NCBI GenBank assembly: GCA_044507695.1
Contig: JBIQJD010000002.1
Coordinates: 1 to 64,000 of the forward strand
Direction of reading: 5' to 3'
Length of the DNA: 64,000 nucleotides
Source: JBIQJD01 sp044507695
GTDB taxonomy: Bacteria; Bacteroidota; Ignavibacteria; Ignavibacteriales; Ignavibacteriaceae
The position numbers were made by a program, and so were the translations under genes. The notes beneath the pieces were generated by a model. That model ran no database searches and was not told the origin of the DNA. It saw only the letters and a program-made list of their open reading frames with translations. Positions 35,204 through 45,752 of this stretch are shown piece after piece (positions within the stretch are counted from its first letter, which is position 1; each line of letters opens with the position of its first letter).

Positions 35204-38104
35204 ATGAATATCCTAGAACATCCGGATAAATTTGTTAATCGCCACATTGGTCCTAACCAGGATGAGATAAAGAAAATGCTCGAAGTTATCGGCGTGGAAT
35301 CAGTTGATCAACTGATTGATGAAACTGTTCCCGAACAGATAAGATTAAAAGATAAACTAAAACTTGATGACGCACTAGAAGAATACAGATTTCTTGAAAT
35401 GCTGAAGAAGATTGCAAAGAAGAATAAAGTTTATAAATCTTACATAGGAATGGGATATTACAACACATTTACCCCGGCAGTTATTCAGAGAAATGTGCTT
35501 GAGAATCCCGGCTGGTACACTCAATACACTCCATACCAGGCAGAAATTGCCCAGGGAAGACTTGAAGCTTTAATGAATTTTCAAACTGTGATTATTGATT
35601 TAACCGGATTGCCAATTGCAAATGCTTCTCTTTTAGATGAAGGCACGGCTGCTGCTGAAGCAATGCTGATGTTCTTTTCTCAAAGAAATAATAAAAACGC
35701 ATTTAAATTTTTTGTTTCGGAAGAATGTTTTCCGCAAACTATTGATGTTTTAAAAACACGTGCTAATCCGGTTGGCATTGAGCTTGTAATCGGTGATCAT
35801 AAATCAATTGAATTAACTGATGAATATTTTGGATTGTTCGTTCAATATCCATCCGGCTTTGGCGAAGTGTATGATTACAGAAATTTATTTGAATCAGCAG
35901 TCAGTAAAAATATTTTTAAGGTTGTTGCTGCTGATTTGCTGAGCTTAACATTGCTAACTCCCCCGGGAGAATTTGGTGCTGATGCAGTTGTTGGAAGTTC
36001 TCAGCGGTTTGGCGTTCCAATGGGATTTGGCGGACCGCACGCAGCTTTCTTTTCAACTAAAGAAGAATTTAAAAGAGTAATTCCGGGAAGAATCATTGGC
36101 GCTTCAATTGATGCACAGGGAAAAACAGCATTTAGAATGGCGCTTCAAACACGGGAGCAGCATATAAGACGTGAAAAAGCAACAAGTAATATTTGTACTG
36201 CGCAGGTTTTGCTTGCGGTAATTGCTGCAATGTATGCTGTGTATCATGGTCCGAAAGGGCTTAAGGCAATTTCATCCAGGATTCATATTCTTACAAAAGC
36301 TCTCGATAAAGTTCTTAAAAAACTTGGGTACGAACAGTTTAATGAAAATTATTTTGATACTCTGAAGATTTCTCTCTCCGGAAAAGAAAAAGGATTGATA
36401 AATAAGATCAGATCATCTGCAGAAAAACATGAAATGAATTTCAGATATATTGATGATCAAACAATCGGCATTTCTTTAAATGAACCAACAAACTTTCATA
36501 ACATTGTTGAGATTATTTCTGTATTTGCAGAAGCAGCAGGTAAAGAAATTTCTGAAGATGAAATAAAAGAAGCTGTTAAAAGCAGTGATGTGAATTTTTC
36601 AGATAATCTTGCAAGAACTTCTGAATACCTTACCCATCCTGTTTTTAATTCCTATCACTCAGAAACAGAGATGCTCCGTTATCTTAAATATCTTGAGAAT
36701 AAAGATCTTTCACTAGTTCATTCAATGATTCCGCTTGGTTCATGCACAATGAAATTGAATGCAACTTCTGAAATGATTGGAATAACTTTTCCGGAATTTG
36801 CTAAGCTTCATCCTTTTGCCCCTGAAGATCAGACAGAAGGATATAAAGAAATTTTTAATTCACTTGAAAAAGATCTGTGTGAGATTACAGGATTTGCTGC
36901 GTTTTCACTTCAGCCAAATTCAGGTGCGCAGGGTGAGTACACCGGATTACTTGTAATTCGTGAATATCACAGAAGCAGGGGACAAGCAAACAGAAATATT
37001 GTACTTATTCCTTCATCCGCACATGGAACAAATCCGGCAAGCGCAGTAATGGCTGGTATGAAGGTGGTTGTAATTGCAACTGATAAACACGGAAATATTT
37101 CAATCGAAGATTTAAAAGCAAAAGCTGAAGAACATAAAGATAATCTTGCTGCACTGATGGTAACTTATCCTTCAACGCACGGAGTTTTTGAAATCAAGAT
37201 TAAAGAAATGTGCAGCATTATTCATGAGAACGGCGGACAGGTTTATATGGATGGTGCAAACATGAATGCACAGGTTGGACTTACAAGTCCTGCTTCAATT
37301 GGTGCGGATGTTTGCCATATAAATCTTCATAAAACGTTCTGTATACCTCACGGCGGAGGCGGACCAGGAATGGGGCCTATTGGTGTTGCAAAACATCTTG
37401 TTGAGTTCCTTCCCAATCATTCTATTGTAGATTTAAAACATAAAAATGGAATTACGGCAGTTTCATCTGCACCATGGGGAAGTGCTGATATTCTTATAAT
37501 ATCTTACGCTTACATAAAAATGATGGGAGGAGAAGGTTTAACTGAAGCTTCTAAAATTGCAATACTTAATGCAAATTATATTAAAGCAAAACTGGAAAAT
37601 ACTTTTCCTGTTCTTTACTCAGCAGAAAACGGAAGAGTAGCACATGAATTGATTTTTGATATGAGATCGTTCAAGCAATCCGCAAATATAGAAGTTGAAG
37701 ATATTGCAAAAAGATTAATGGATTACGGATATCATGCCCCAACTGTCTCATTTCCTGTTGCGGGAACTCTGATGGTTGAACCGACTGAAAGTGAATCAAA
37801 ATATGAAATGGATAAATTCTGCAGCGCACTCCTTTCAATACGTGAAGAGATAAGAGAAATTGAGGAAGGCAAGGCTGATAAAGTTGATAATGTATTTAAA
37901 AATGCGCCGCATACAATTGAAGTGGTTTCATCTGATAAATGGACGCACCCATATTCACGTGAGAAAGCTGCATACCCGGTTGAGTGGGTAAGAAAAAATA
38001 AATTCTGGCCAGGTGTTGGAAGAATTAACAGCGCTTATGGTGACCGCAATCTTATCTGTTCATGCAATCCAATCCAGGATTATGCAGAAGAAATTTCTAT
38101 TTAG
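35204..38104 (+). CDS. gcvP: Glycine dehydrogenase, full-length P-protein
   Basis: A 966-residue PLP-dependent glycine decarboxylase, the P-protein of the glycine cleavage system. Two homologous halves are fused in one chain, unlike the split P1/P2 form. The PLP lysine is K710 in NLHKTFCIPHGGGGPG; the start NRHIGPNQDEIKKML and central YTPYQAEIAQGRLE are family hallmarks. The T, H and L components are not in this window. Confidence 0.96.
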   Translation: MNILEHPDKFVNRHIGPNQDEIKKMLEVIGVESVDQLIDETVPEQIRLKDKLKLDDALEEYRFLEMLKKIAKKNKVYKSYIGMGYYNTFTPAVIQRNVLENPGWYTQYTPYQAEIAQGRLEALMNFQTVIIDLTGLPIANASLLDEGTAAAEAMLMFFSQRNNKNAFKFFVSEECFPQTIDVLKTRANPVGIELVIGDHKSIELTDEYFGLFVQYPSGFGEVYDYRNLFESAVSKNIFKVVAADLLSLTLLTPPGEFGADAVVGSSQRFGVPMGFGGPHAAFFSTKEEFKRVIPGRIIGASIDAQGKTAFRMALQTREQHIRREKATSNICTAQVLLAVIAAMYAVYHGPKGLKAISSRIHILTKALDKVLKKLGYEQFNENYFDTLKISLSGKEKGLINKIRSSAEKHEMNFRYIDDQTIGISLNEPTNFHNIVEIISVFAEAAGKEISEDEIKEAVKSSDVNFSDNLARTSEYLTHPVFNSYHSETEMLRYLKYLENKDLSLVHSMIPLGSCTMKLNATSEMIGITFPEFAKLHPFAPEDQTEGYKEIFNSLEKDLCEITGFAAFSLQPNSGAQGEYTGLLVIREYHRSRGQANRNIVLIPSSAHGTNPASAVMAGMKVVVIATDKHGNISIEDLKAKAEEHKDNLAALMVTYPSTHGVFEIKIKEMCSIIHENGGQVYMDGANMNAQVGLTSPASIGADVCHINLHKTFCIPHGGGGPGMGPIGVAKHLVEFLPNHSIVDLKHKNGITAVSSAPWGSADILIISYAYIKMMGGEGLTEASKIAILNANYIKAKLENTFPVLYSAENGRVAHELIFDMRSFKQSANIEVEDIAKRLMDYGYHAPTVSFPVAGTLMVEPTESESKYEMDKFCSALLSIREEIREIEEGKADKVDNVFKNAPHTIEVVSSDKWTHPYSREKAAYPVEWVRKNKFWPGVGRINSAYGDRNLICSCNPIQDYAEEISI

Positions 38105-38116
38105 TATATTCAATCT

Positions 38117-38509
38117 ATGCGGACCACATGTGAAATATTAAAGCAATCAAAAACAATTGCAGTAATTGGGATTTCATCTAAGCCGGGAAGAGACAGCGGA
38201 AACATTGCACTTTTTCTTAAGAACAGGGGATATGATGTTGTTGGTGTTCATCCTGTAGTTAAAGATGTTTTTGGAATTAGAGTCTATCAATCTTTGCAGG
38301 AAATAGAGCATGAAATAGATATCGTGAATGTATTCCGCAGATCAAGTGCTATACCTGAAATTATGGACGATGTGTTGCTGAAAAAGCCAAAAGCACTATG
38401 GCTTCAATCCGGAATAAGTAATGATGAAGCAGTTCAGCCTGCAATTGATGCGGGTATTGATGTGATACAGAATTCCTGTATAGCAATTGAGTATAATCTT
38501 TGCAGATAG
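38117..38509 (+). CDS. CoA-binding domain protein
   Basis: A 130-residue single Rossmann-like domain with VIGISSKPGRDSGNIALFLK, GVHPV, DIVNVFRRS, LWLQSGISNDEA and NSCIAIEY, the set of motifs seen in YccU-type CoA-binding proteins. Its physiological role is not established. It lies 12 bp after gcvP and overlaps the next gene by 10 bp, so it is in an operon run. Confidence 0.85.
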   Translation: MRTTCEILKQSKTIAVIGISSKPGRDSGNIALFLKNRGYDVVGVHPVVKDVFGIRVYQSLQEIEHEIDIVNVFRRSSAIPEIMDDVLLKKPKALWLQSGISNDEAVQPAIDAGIDVIQNSCIAIEYNLCR

Positions 38510-39870
38510 ATTTAGTAAAAATTCTCAGCGGAATAAATTCTATAAACTATTCCTTTCCAATATTTTTTTTGATAATATTTTTCTGCGGCAAAACTCCGGC
38601 ACAGCAGTCAGATTCCATAACCGCTGCAATAAAATTTCCATTCATAGTTGATTCTATTCTAGTTGAAGGAAATGATATTACAGAAGAAGATATTATCCTC
38701 CGCGAGCTTACTTTTCAAATTGGAGATACAGTTTCCTACGAACTTTTAGAATATAACCAGGAAAGAATTTTCAGTCTTGGCATCTTTACTAAGGTTGAGT
38801 TAATTCCTTTTGAAGAAGAACTAAAAATAATTTTAATTCATGTTGAAGAAAGCTGGTACATTTATCCAATTCCATTTGCAGAGCTTACCGATAAAGACTG
38901 GAATAAAATTTCATATGGATTTTATGTAGTTATAAAAAATTTCAGAGGAAGAAACGAAACAATTCAAACCCGCGCTGCGTTTGGTTATGATCCATCATTT
39001 AGTCTCAGCTATTACAAACCAACAATTACAAAAGGCAGCAAAATATTTTTTGAAGCCGAAGCAAGTTATCAAAACGCCGGCAACAGAAGTTTTACCGCTG
39101 AAAAACTATACGGCTCTGAATTTGATCAGAAATTCATCTTAGCACAAATTCTGATTGGCAAAAGATTTGGATTATTTCACTGGCTGAGTATGAACTTTAA
39201 TTATAATTATGTTGAAACACCAGCGTTTGTTCCTGAAATTGCTGCTGGCAATAACAGGATTGACAGATTTCCATCAGCAGGAATAAATTACACATACGAT
39301 ACACGTGATCTCATTCAATTTCCGAAGAACGGAATCATGTTTCAAACAAGTATTCAGTATAAAGGCTGGGGGATAAATGATATCAACTATTCAATTTTAA
39401 ATTTGGATTTTAGAGAATACCGGAATCTGATTGGAGATTTATATGCTAAATGGCGAGTTGCGGGAAGGTTTGGTCTCGGCAAAAAAATTCCTTTTTATGA
39501 TTATTCATTTCTCGGTTACGCTGAACGGATAAGAGGCTACTTCAATGTTCAGGAAGAAGGGAATGAATCGTACATTGGTTCAGTTGAATTTTTTCATCCA
39601 ATTATAAAAGATCTAAACATCAGTTTTGATTGGGTTCCGCTTTTGCCAAAGCAGCTTCTCAGGTACCGCATTGCATTATATACCCAGCTATTTGCAGATA
39701 CTGGAACGGTTAGATTGAAAGGTGAACCTATTTCAATTAAAAAATTTAATACCGGATTTGGGGCAGGATTAACTTTTCTTATTCTTCCTTATAATTCAGT
39801 AAGATTAGAATATGCTTCTGATGAATATGGAAATCCGGAATTTATTTTTGATATCGGAGTTTCTTTTTAA
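38500..39870 (+). CDS. Omp85-family outer-membrane protein with a single POTRA domain
   Basis: A 456-residue outer-membrane protein. After a signal region (FLIIFFCGKTPAQ) comes one POTRA-like module (about 48-120: VDSILVEGNDITEEDIILREL) and then a 16-strand D15-type barrel with the Omp85 hallmark RIRGY in strand/loop 6. BamA has five POTRA domains, so this is a short relative such as a TamA-like or patatin-free form. The TTG at 38500 is the only start that leaves room for the signal peptide. Its cargo is unknown. Confidence 0.8.
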   Translation: MQIDLVKILSGINSINYSFPIFFLIIFFCGKTPAQQSDSITAAIKFPFIVDSILVEGNDITEEDIILRELTFQIGDTVSYELLEYNQERIFSLGIFTKVELIPFEEELKIILIHVEESWYIYPIPFAELTDKDWNKISYGFYVVIKNFRGRNETIQTRAAFGYDPSFSLSYYKPTITKGSKIFFEAEASYQNAGNRSFTAEKLYGSEFDQKFILAQILIGKRFGLFHWLSMNFNYNYVETPAFVPEIAAGNNRIDRFPSAGINYTYDTRDLIQFPKNGIMFQTSIQYKGWGINDINYSILNLDFREYRNLIGDLYAKWRVAGRFGLGKKIPFYDYSFLGYAERIRGYFNVQEEGNESYIGSVEFFHPIIKDLNISFDWVPLLPKQLLRYRIALYTQLFADTGTVRLKGEPISIKKFNTGFGAGLTFLILPYNSVRLEYASDEYGNPEFIFDIGVSF

Positions 39871-39879
39871 AATAAGAAA

Positions 39880-40590
39880 ATGATTTTATCAAACATTGAA
39901 CTTTATTATACAGAATCATCCAACAAAAAAGAGAATGAAATAATTCTTGCCGCTGATGATTTTTTTCACGCAGTAAAAGTTATGCGGCACAAAGAGGATG
40001 ATGAAATTTTTATTACCTGCGGTGAAGGAAAAATATTCAATTGCAGAATTTCAAGAATAGAAAAGAGTGCATTAACGGCTCAGATTAATAATACATTTGA
40101 ATATCAAAACAAATTCAGCAGGATATTTTTTTGTATACCTAAAATTAAAAGCCCGGAAAGATTTGAATTTGCAATTGAGAAATGTGTTGAACTTGGAATA
40201 ACCAACTTTATAATTTTTGAATCGCAAAGATCATATAAGAAAGGAGAGAAGCCTGAACGCTGGCAAAAAATTGCAATTGCTGCAATGAAACAATCGCTGA
40301 GAAGTTTTCTCCCATCTTTAAATTATGTGAAATCTATTGATAAAATTGCCGCTTGTGATGGTGAAATAGTATTACTTGAACAGAATGCTGAAAAATCATT
40401 ATATGAATTTAAGATTGATGAGAATAAAAATTATTATTTCGTTTTTGGTCCTGAAGGCGGATTAACTTCGGAGGAGCTTGAGAAGCTGAAAAATGCTAAA
40501 CAATTTAAACTTACAGAATCAAGATTACGGTCAGAAACAGCTATTACCGCATGTGCTTCATTATTAACCGCAATTCATATTAATGAATGA
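39880..40590 (+). CDS. rsmE: 16S rRNA m3U1498 methyltransferase
   Basis: A 236-residue SPOUT methyltransferase. Residues about 20-70 form the N-terminal RNA-binding barrel with HAVKVMRHKEDDE, and the C-domain has the trefoil-knot motifs FVFGPEGGLTSEE and LTESRLRSETAITACASLL that bind S-adenosylmethionine. It methylates U1498 of 16S rRNA. It overlaps the next gene by 8 bp. Confidence 0.93.
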   Translation: MILSNIELYYTESSNKKENEIILAADDFFHAVKVMRHKEDDEIFITCGEGKIFNCRISRIEKSALTAQINNTFEYQNKFSRIFFCIPKIKSPERFEFAIEKCVELGITNFIIFESQRSYKKGEKPERWQKIAIAAMKQSLRSFLPSLNYVKSIDKIAACDGEIVLLEQNAEKSLYEFKIDENKNYYFVFGPEGGLTSEELEKLKNAKQFKLTESRLRSETAITACASLLTAIHINE

Positions 40591-41077
40591 TTTAAAAAAA
40601 TATTTTATCCTGCTTATAATTTTTATCTGCACGTTTCTGCAGAGCTGTATAGGCGCTGTCAGATTTACTTCAAAGGAAAAGGAAATAAAATCAGAAAGAA
40701 AAATTGAAAACGTTACAGAGAATAAAGAGGAAATTAATTTAACTAATAATTCATCCGAAGCACTTGAAACAATAGTTGGCACTGCTTCATATTATGGGAA
40801 AAAATTTAACGGAAGAAAAACTGCAAACGGTGAAATCTTTGATATGAACGATTTAACTGCAGCACATGGCAGCTATCCTTTTAATACCTTAATAAAGGTT
40901 ACTAATCTTAATAACGAAAAATCTGTAGTTGTTAGAGTAAATGACAGAAAACCTGAATTCAAAAACAGGATTATTGATCTTTCCTACGGTGCGGCAAAAG
41001 AACTTGATATGATTGGGAAAGGACTTGCAAAAGTAAAACTTGAAGTAATTTCATTCGGAACATCAGTGATCAGATAG
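40583..41077 (+). CDS. rlpA: RlpA-like double-psi beta-barrel lipoprotein
   Basis: A 164-residue exported protein with hydrophobic segment FILLIIFICTFLQSC (lipobox-like) and a double-psi beta-barrel of about 85 residues: GTASYYGKKFNGRKTANGE, AAHGSYPFNTLIKVTNL, VRVNDRKP and IDLSYGAAKELDM. RlpA proteins act on cell-wall glycan at the septum; the catalytic D and H equivalents appear to be present. There is no SPOR domain. Overlaps rsmE. Confidence 0.85.
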   Translation: MNDLKKYFILLIIFICTFLQSCIGAVRFTSKEKEIKSERKIENVTENKEEINLTNNSSEALETIVGTASYYGKKFNGRKTANGEIFDMNDLTAAHGSYPFNTLIKVTNLNNEKSVVVRVNDRKPEFKNRIIDLSYGAAKELDMIGKGLAKVKLEVISFGTSVIR

Positions 41078-41130
41078 GCAAAAAGATTCTGGAATATTCA
41101 AAAGAGAAGGCGGATATTTTTTTAAATACA

Positions 41131-41160
41131 AAAAGCCGCTCATAAAAGAGCGGCTTAATT
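41131..41160. terminator. Bidirectional terminator between rlpA and the TonB receptor gene
   Basis: Perfect 9-bp stem aagccgctc/gagcggctt (41133-41141 with 41148-41156). The minus-strand side ends in a strong T run, while the plus-strand side is T/A-rich. It serves two convergent genes. Confidence 0.8.
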
Positions 41161-41173
41161 ATTTTATATGTGA

Positions 41174-44100
41174 TCAAAAAGTGAAACGCAAACCTAATTG
41201 CATTGCCCATCTTGAATTAACATCATCCGCAGAGAACGGCGTATTATTAGCTGGTTTACTGAATGAATAAACAGGTCTGCCATCGGCAAGTCTTCCCTGG
41301 AATGAAGCAATTGTATATGTACTAAAGACTCCTTCATCCCAGCCCCAATCGCTGTTCAGCAGGTTAAGGAAATTCAATATATCAAGTGATAACTGAAATC
41401 TGCCGTAACCAAAGAGACCAATATCCTGAGTTATTTTTATATCAAGAGTATTTCTCCATGGATTTCTTGCGCCGTTTCTTTCTGCAATTTTACCACGGTT
41501 CTCTTTTAAGTAATCATCGTTCTCAATAAAAGCGTTAAGCTCATCGTACATTGTTTGATCTGGTTCAAACTGTCCGTTGTTAATTCTTCCAAGTAAAATT
41601 TCACTGTTATCTCCTGGAATGTAGAACAAATCATTCTGATCAAAACCATCATTATTCACATCACCAAAATAGATGAATGAGAATGGTAATCCTGATTGTC
41701 CATTATAATAAAGTGAAATGGAGGTTGGGGAATTCTTAAAAAATTCTTTTACATATGTTAGTGCAATGAATACACGATGCTTAATTTCAAAAGTTGAAAT
41801 GGATAATTCAGGATCGTTCGGATTTCCGGAAATTGGATTAAACCGCATTTGTGAATTTGCCTGGGATGAAAGGACACTGTTCTGATCTTTTGCAGAACCG
41901 TAAGTATAACCAAAATTTGTTGAAAGTCCTTCCATAACATTACGCTGTAACTGAACACTGATGTTATACTGATATCCTTCACTTGTATTTTTTAGCAGCA
42001 GTACATTTGTAAAATTATTATTACCGGAATTAGTTCCTCCAAAAATTGGTCTTCCATCAATCGGATCAGTTGAAACTGCCGGACTCAAATTTACTTTTTC
42101 ATAGATTAAATCATTCAAAGTTTTGGAATAAAGAAACTCAAGTGTTCCAATAAAGCCAAAAGGAAGCTGTCTGTCTGCACCAACATTAAATCTGAATATC
42201 TGCGGCATTTTAAAATCAGGATCAACAAGATTTATTTCAGAGCGGAGATTTGGTGTTCCGGTTCCCGGTGATCCCACACCCGGAAGCTTGTCCGGATCTA
42301 ATGTGAAATTGACTGTTTGACCGCTTGCCTGAGTAACTTCAGCAGTTAATGTGCCGGTGTTTCCGTAATTGTTAGACATCCATACATAAGGTATCCTTCC
42401 TGTAAAAACTCCTATTCCACCTCTTAGCTGAAATGTGCGGTCTCCGTTAACATCCCAGTTAAAACCAAGGCGCGGTGAAAACAACAAATTGCCGCTTGGT
42501 ATGTTATCTGTTGAATGACCGGGAAAATATTTTGGGACTGAGTCATTTCTTGCGGGTGATTCAGGAAAAACAGGAATATCAATCCGAAGCCCGATGTTCA
42601 ATTTAAAATTTGGAATGACAGTCCATTCATCTTGTGCATAAAATCCAAATTGGTTAACATCAAACTGTGCCGATGGGCGGGAATCATTTGTTCTGCTAAT
42701 TGTTCTTTGATATGCTGATGGTGTTCCCGCGGCAAAATCATCAAGATTTGCGAATTGATAAAATCCGTAAAAAGCTCGGAGGAATAAATTTCTGAATGAG
42801 AAAAATTCATTGTGTGTTCCGAATGTGAAAATATGATTACCTGTGAGGTAACTGAAATTATCAGTAATCTCAAGTATATCCTGATCCAATTCATTCGCTG
42901 ATGAAAATTGATCAGGCCCGGCAGTTAATCTTAATCCTGTTTGATTGATTTGAATTTCAGGAGCAATCGCACTTGTTCCTGCTCTTCTATCACGGATTGA
43001 AGTATAACCCACAATTAATTCATTTGAAAAATTATTTCCGAATGTGCTGTTAAGCAGCGCCACAGTTGAATTGGTTTTGCTTTTGATTCTATAATTATAA
43101 CTTGAAAAACTCAGTCTGTTATTTGCATCCCTGTTACCGATAATATCCCTGAAAGCATCAACATAATTATGCCTTAAAGTTAGTTTATGATTTCTTGCAA
43201 TGTTCCAATCAATTCTGCCAAAGAATTTATCGCTCGGCTGTTCTGCTGTAAATGTCTGGTATGTTCCCGGATCATAGCCATATTGATTTCTTAAGATTGA
43301 TTCAAAAGCACGTGCTAATGAATCAGCGTTTGTAGGCCCCTGGGTTAATGAGATATTTGAAAACGGCTGATCTCTTGTTGTAATTTCACCATTAACAAAG
43401 AAGAATAAATTATCTTTTAAGATAGGTCCGCCGATTCTTAATCCGGCTTGATATTCGGAGAATTCAGCAAACTCAATTTCATTTACTGCAGTAGAAGGAT
43501 CATCTGTTTTGAATCCGGCATCTCCTACAAAATTTTCATTTCTTAAATAACCATAAACAGAACCAGTAAATAAATTTGAGCCGCTTCTTGTGATTGCATT
43601 TATTCCGCCGCCTGTAAAACTTCCAAGGCGCACATCATATGGTGCAATTACAACCTGGAATTCCTGGATTGCATCAAGAGAAATTGGAGTTGTGTTTGTT
43701 TGTCCACCCGGGGTTCCCGAAGCTCCTAATCCAAATAAATCATTGTACTGCGTTCCATCAATCTGAATGTTGTTATATCGGTTGTTTCTGCCGGCTGCAA
43801 TTGATCCGCTTCCGGAAAAGTTTCCTGCTTCAGCACCGGAAAATTGCGGTGAGAGTTTTGAGAAATCCTGGAACCTTCTGTTGATTGTTGGGATTGATTC
43901 AATATCTCTTAAAGTAACATTAAGTGCGGCTCCTGTTCTGCTTGAGTTAATAATTGCGGATCGTTCACCATAAACAGTAACATCACCAAGTTCAACAGCT
44001 TTTTCTGCTAAAGTAAAATTGATTTCCAGCAGCTCACCCAATTGAAGCCATATTCCTGATCTTGTTTGGCTTGAATATCCAACATACGACGCCGTAATTT

Positions 44101-44350
44101 GGTAAGGTCCGCCAACTCTCAATCCTATTAAATTAAATTTTCCATCATCTCTTGAAGTTGTTCCATACTGGGTGCCGGAAGGGGAATGTGTTGCCAGAAT
44201 TGTTGCTGCTGGTAAAGGATTACCTGCAATATCATATACTGTTCCATTTATTGTTGCAGTTGTTACGCCCTGCGGCAGCGCCTGCTTACTAAAACAAAGT
44301 ATTAATAAAGCAGGCAGGAGCAGCAGAAACCCGTTTAGTTTTGATTTCAT
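41174..44350 (-). CDS. TonB-dependent outer-membrane receptor with carboxypeptidase-regulatory domain
   Basis: A 1,058-residue outer-membrane receptor. It has a signal peptide, a CarboxypepD_reg-like domain (about 30-115: GTVYDIAGNPLPAATILATHSPSG), a plug domain (about 120-290) with the conserved TYGRNNRYNNIQIDG-like motif and a long barrel ending with aromatic GLRFTF. The architecture fits the large receptors of Bacteroidota that import glycans or other ligands, but no SusD partner is adjacent, which is more like the TonB receptors used for peptides or metal complexes, or orphan Oar-like proteins. The ligand is unknown. Confidence 0.88.
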   Translation of the reverse strand: MKSKLNGFLLLLPALLILCFSKQALPQGVTTATINGTVYDIAGNPLPAATILATHSPSGTQYGTTSRDDGKFNLIGLRVGGPYQITASYVGYSSQTRSGIWLQLGELLEINFTLAEKAVELGDVTVYGERSAIINSSRTGAALNVTLRDIESIPTINRRFQDFSKLSPQFSGAEAGNFSGSGSIAAGRNNRYNNIQIDGTQYNDLFGLGASGTPGGQTNTTPISLDAIQEFQVVIAPYDVRLGSFTGGGINAITRSGSNLFTGSVYGYLRNENFVGDAGFKTDDPSTAVNEIEFAEFSEYQAGLRIGGPILKDNLFFFVNGEITTRDQPFSNISLTQGPTNADSLARAFESILRNQYGYDPGTYQTFTAEQPSDKFFGRIDWNIARNHKLTLRHNYVDAFRDIIGNRDANNRLSFSSYNYRIKSKTNSTVALLNSTFGNNFSNELIVGYTSIRDRRAGTSAIAPEIQINQTGLRLTAGPDQFSSANELDQDILEITDNFSYLTGNHIFTFGTHNEFFSFRNLFLRAFYGFYQFANLDDFAAGTPSAYQRTISRTNDSRPSAQFDVNQFGFYAQDEWTVIPNFKLNIGLRIDIPVFPESPARNDSVPKYFPGHSTDNIPSGNLLFSPRLGFNWDVNGDRTFQLRGGIGVFTGRIPYVWMSNNYGNTGTLTAEVTQASGQTVNFTLDPDKLPGVGSPGTGTPNLRSEINLVDPDFKMPQIFRFNVGADRQLPFGFIGTLEFLYSKTLNDLIYEKVNLSPAVSTDPIDGRPIFGGTNSGNNNFTNVLLLKNTSEGYQYNISVQLQRNVMEGLSTNFGYTYGSAKDQNSVLSSQANSQMRFNPISGNPNDPELSISTFEIKHRVFIALTYVKEFFKNSPTSISLYYNGQSGLPFSFIYFGDVNNDGFDQNDLFYIPGDNSEILLGRINNGQFEPDQTMYDELNAFIENDDYLKENRGKIAERNGARNPWRNTLDIKITQDIGLFGYGRFQLSLDILNFLNLLNSDWGWDEGVFSTYTIASFQGRLADGRPVYSFSKPANNTPFSADDVNSRWAMQLGLRFTF

Positions 44351-44637
44351 ACCTAATCTCCTTACTGTTATAATTTTTGTTTATGAAGCAGTTTGGTAAG
44401 TTAAATCTAAGTTCTTATCTGAATTGAATAAACCCTCAGAATCAATTTTAATCAATTTAGCTTTTACTATATTCAACCAGGCAAAAAAAATATGCAAAAA
44501 TATCAGCCGTAATTGATTCTGCCGCATAACTTAGTATAAAAATATTCACTGAACAAACGGGCTGATCAAAATTCTCAAAAAGATGTATTGAGAATTCTTT
44601 TGCAGAAATATTATTTTTTAATATTCAGAATTTATAA

Positions 44638-45420
44638 ATGGAGTATAACTTGGAATGGATAACCGATCCACAGGCATTAATTGCACTTCTGACTTTAACG
44701 GTACTTGAGATTGTTCTTGGTATAGACAACATAATTTTTATATCAATCCTCACCGGTAAATTAAAAGCCGAAGAACAGAATAAAGCAAGATTGATTGGCT
44801 TATCACTTGCAATGCTTGTAAGGATTGCACTGTTATTTTCATTAACATGGATTATGCAATTAACAGCACCGCTGTTCAGTATTCTTTCCGCGGAAATTTC
44901 AGGCAGGGATTTAATTCTTATTGCCGGCGGTTTATTTCTTTTAGGTAAAAGTACTCATGAAATTCATGATAAGCTGGAAGGTGAAGAAGGACATGCTTCT
45001 GCAAAGGTTCCGCCATCGTTTACCGGAGTAATAACACAAATTCTTTTATTAGATATCGTCTTCTCTTTGGATTCTGTAATTACTGCAATAGGAATGGCTG
45101 ATGAAATTGTAATAATGATTATTGCGGTTATTATTGCTGTAGGTTTCATGATGTTATTTTCAAAAACGATAAGCAATTTTGTGGAAACACATCCAACAAT
45201 AAAAATGCTTGCATTAAGTTTTCTTCTTTTAATCGGCGTTTCACTTATTGCGGAAGGATTTGATAAACATATTCCAAAAGGATATATCTATTTTGCAATG
45301 TCGTTCTCAGTGTTTGTTGAATTTTTGAATCTCAAATCAAAAGCCAGAAAGAACAGAGAACCGGTACAATTGCGGCAGAGATTTTCAGAGAAAGAACCAA
45401 CGGAATCAGCAGCAAGTTAA
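44638..45420 (+). CDS. TerC family integral membrane protein
   Basis: A 260-residue membrane protein with about seven spans. Acidic motifs lie in spans one and four-five (VLGIDNIIF and FSLDSVITAIG), which is the TerC hallmark for metal handling, and HDKLEGEEGH lies in a cytosolic loop. Family members act in manganese export or metal handling for exported proteins and in tellurite resistance. It overlaps the opposite-strand gene by 4 bp at the stop codons. Confidence 0.9.
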   Translation: MEYNLEWITDPQALIALLTLTVLEIVLGIDNIIFISILTGKLKAEEQNKARLIGLSLAMLVRIALLFSLTWIMQLTAPLFSILSAEISGRDLILIAGGLFLLGKSTHEIHDKLEGEEGHASAKVPPSFTGVITQILLLDIVFSLDSVITAIGMADEIVIMIIAVIIAVGFMMLFSKTISNFVETHPTIKMLALSFLLLIGVSLIAEGFDKHIPKGYIYFAMSFSVFVEFLNLKSKARKNREPVQLRQRFSEKEPTESAAS

Positions 45421-45752
45421 TCCTTGCTGTGATTCTCAACCATTCTCATTCTTTTTAAACTGGAAGCAAAACCCTGAGCATCCTGTGCACCATAAGCACC
45501 AAATGCATCAACGAATGTTCCTTTTGTTCCATCATCTGCTTCTACCGAATAAAGTACTTCCATGTATGCAGGATCGGAGATTCCTTCAAATCTAAACACC
45601 TGAACAATTGTTAATTCTTCAGGTTCATATTCTTTATTCTTTTCTTTAACAAAAAATTTATTATCCTTGTATTCAAAATCTTCTGTAAAACCTTTCTTCT
45701 TCTGATTATTCATTACTTCTGAAAGGGAAGTCATATCATGCGGGAGTTCCAT
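45417..45752 (-). CDS. Conserved small protein of the Bacteroidota family misnamed phosphoribosylpyrophosphate synthetase
   Basis: A 111-residue cytosolic protein. The body carries S-E-V-M-N-N-Q-K-K-K-G-F-T-E-D-F, then FRFEGISDPAYMEVLYSVE and G-T-F-V-D-A-F-G-A-Y-G, matching from memory a small family found throughout Bacteroidota whose database name is not supported by its size. The open frame begins at 45839, but a good agagg site precedes the ATG at 45752, which starts the conserved part. Function unknown. Confidence 0.65.
   Translation of the reverse strand: MELPHDMTSLSEVMNNQKKKGFTEDFEYKDNKFFVKEKNKEYEPEELTIVQVFRFEGISDPAYMEVLYSVEADDGTKGTFVDAFGAYGAQDAQGFASSLKRMRMVENHSKD

Noticed and set aside
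45417..45752. Phosphoribosylpyrophosphate synthetase
   Set aside because: The protein is only 111 residues and lacks the PRPP loop and ribose-5-phosphate binding motifs; the name is inherited by error.
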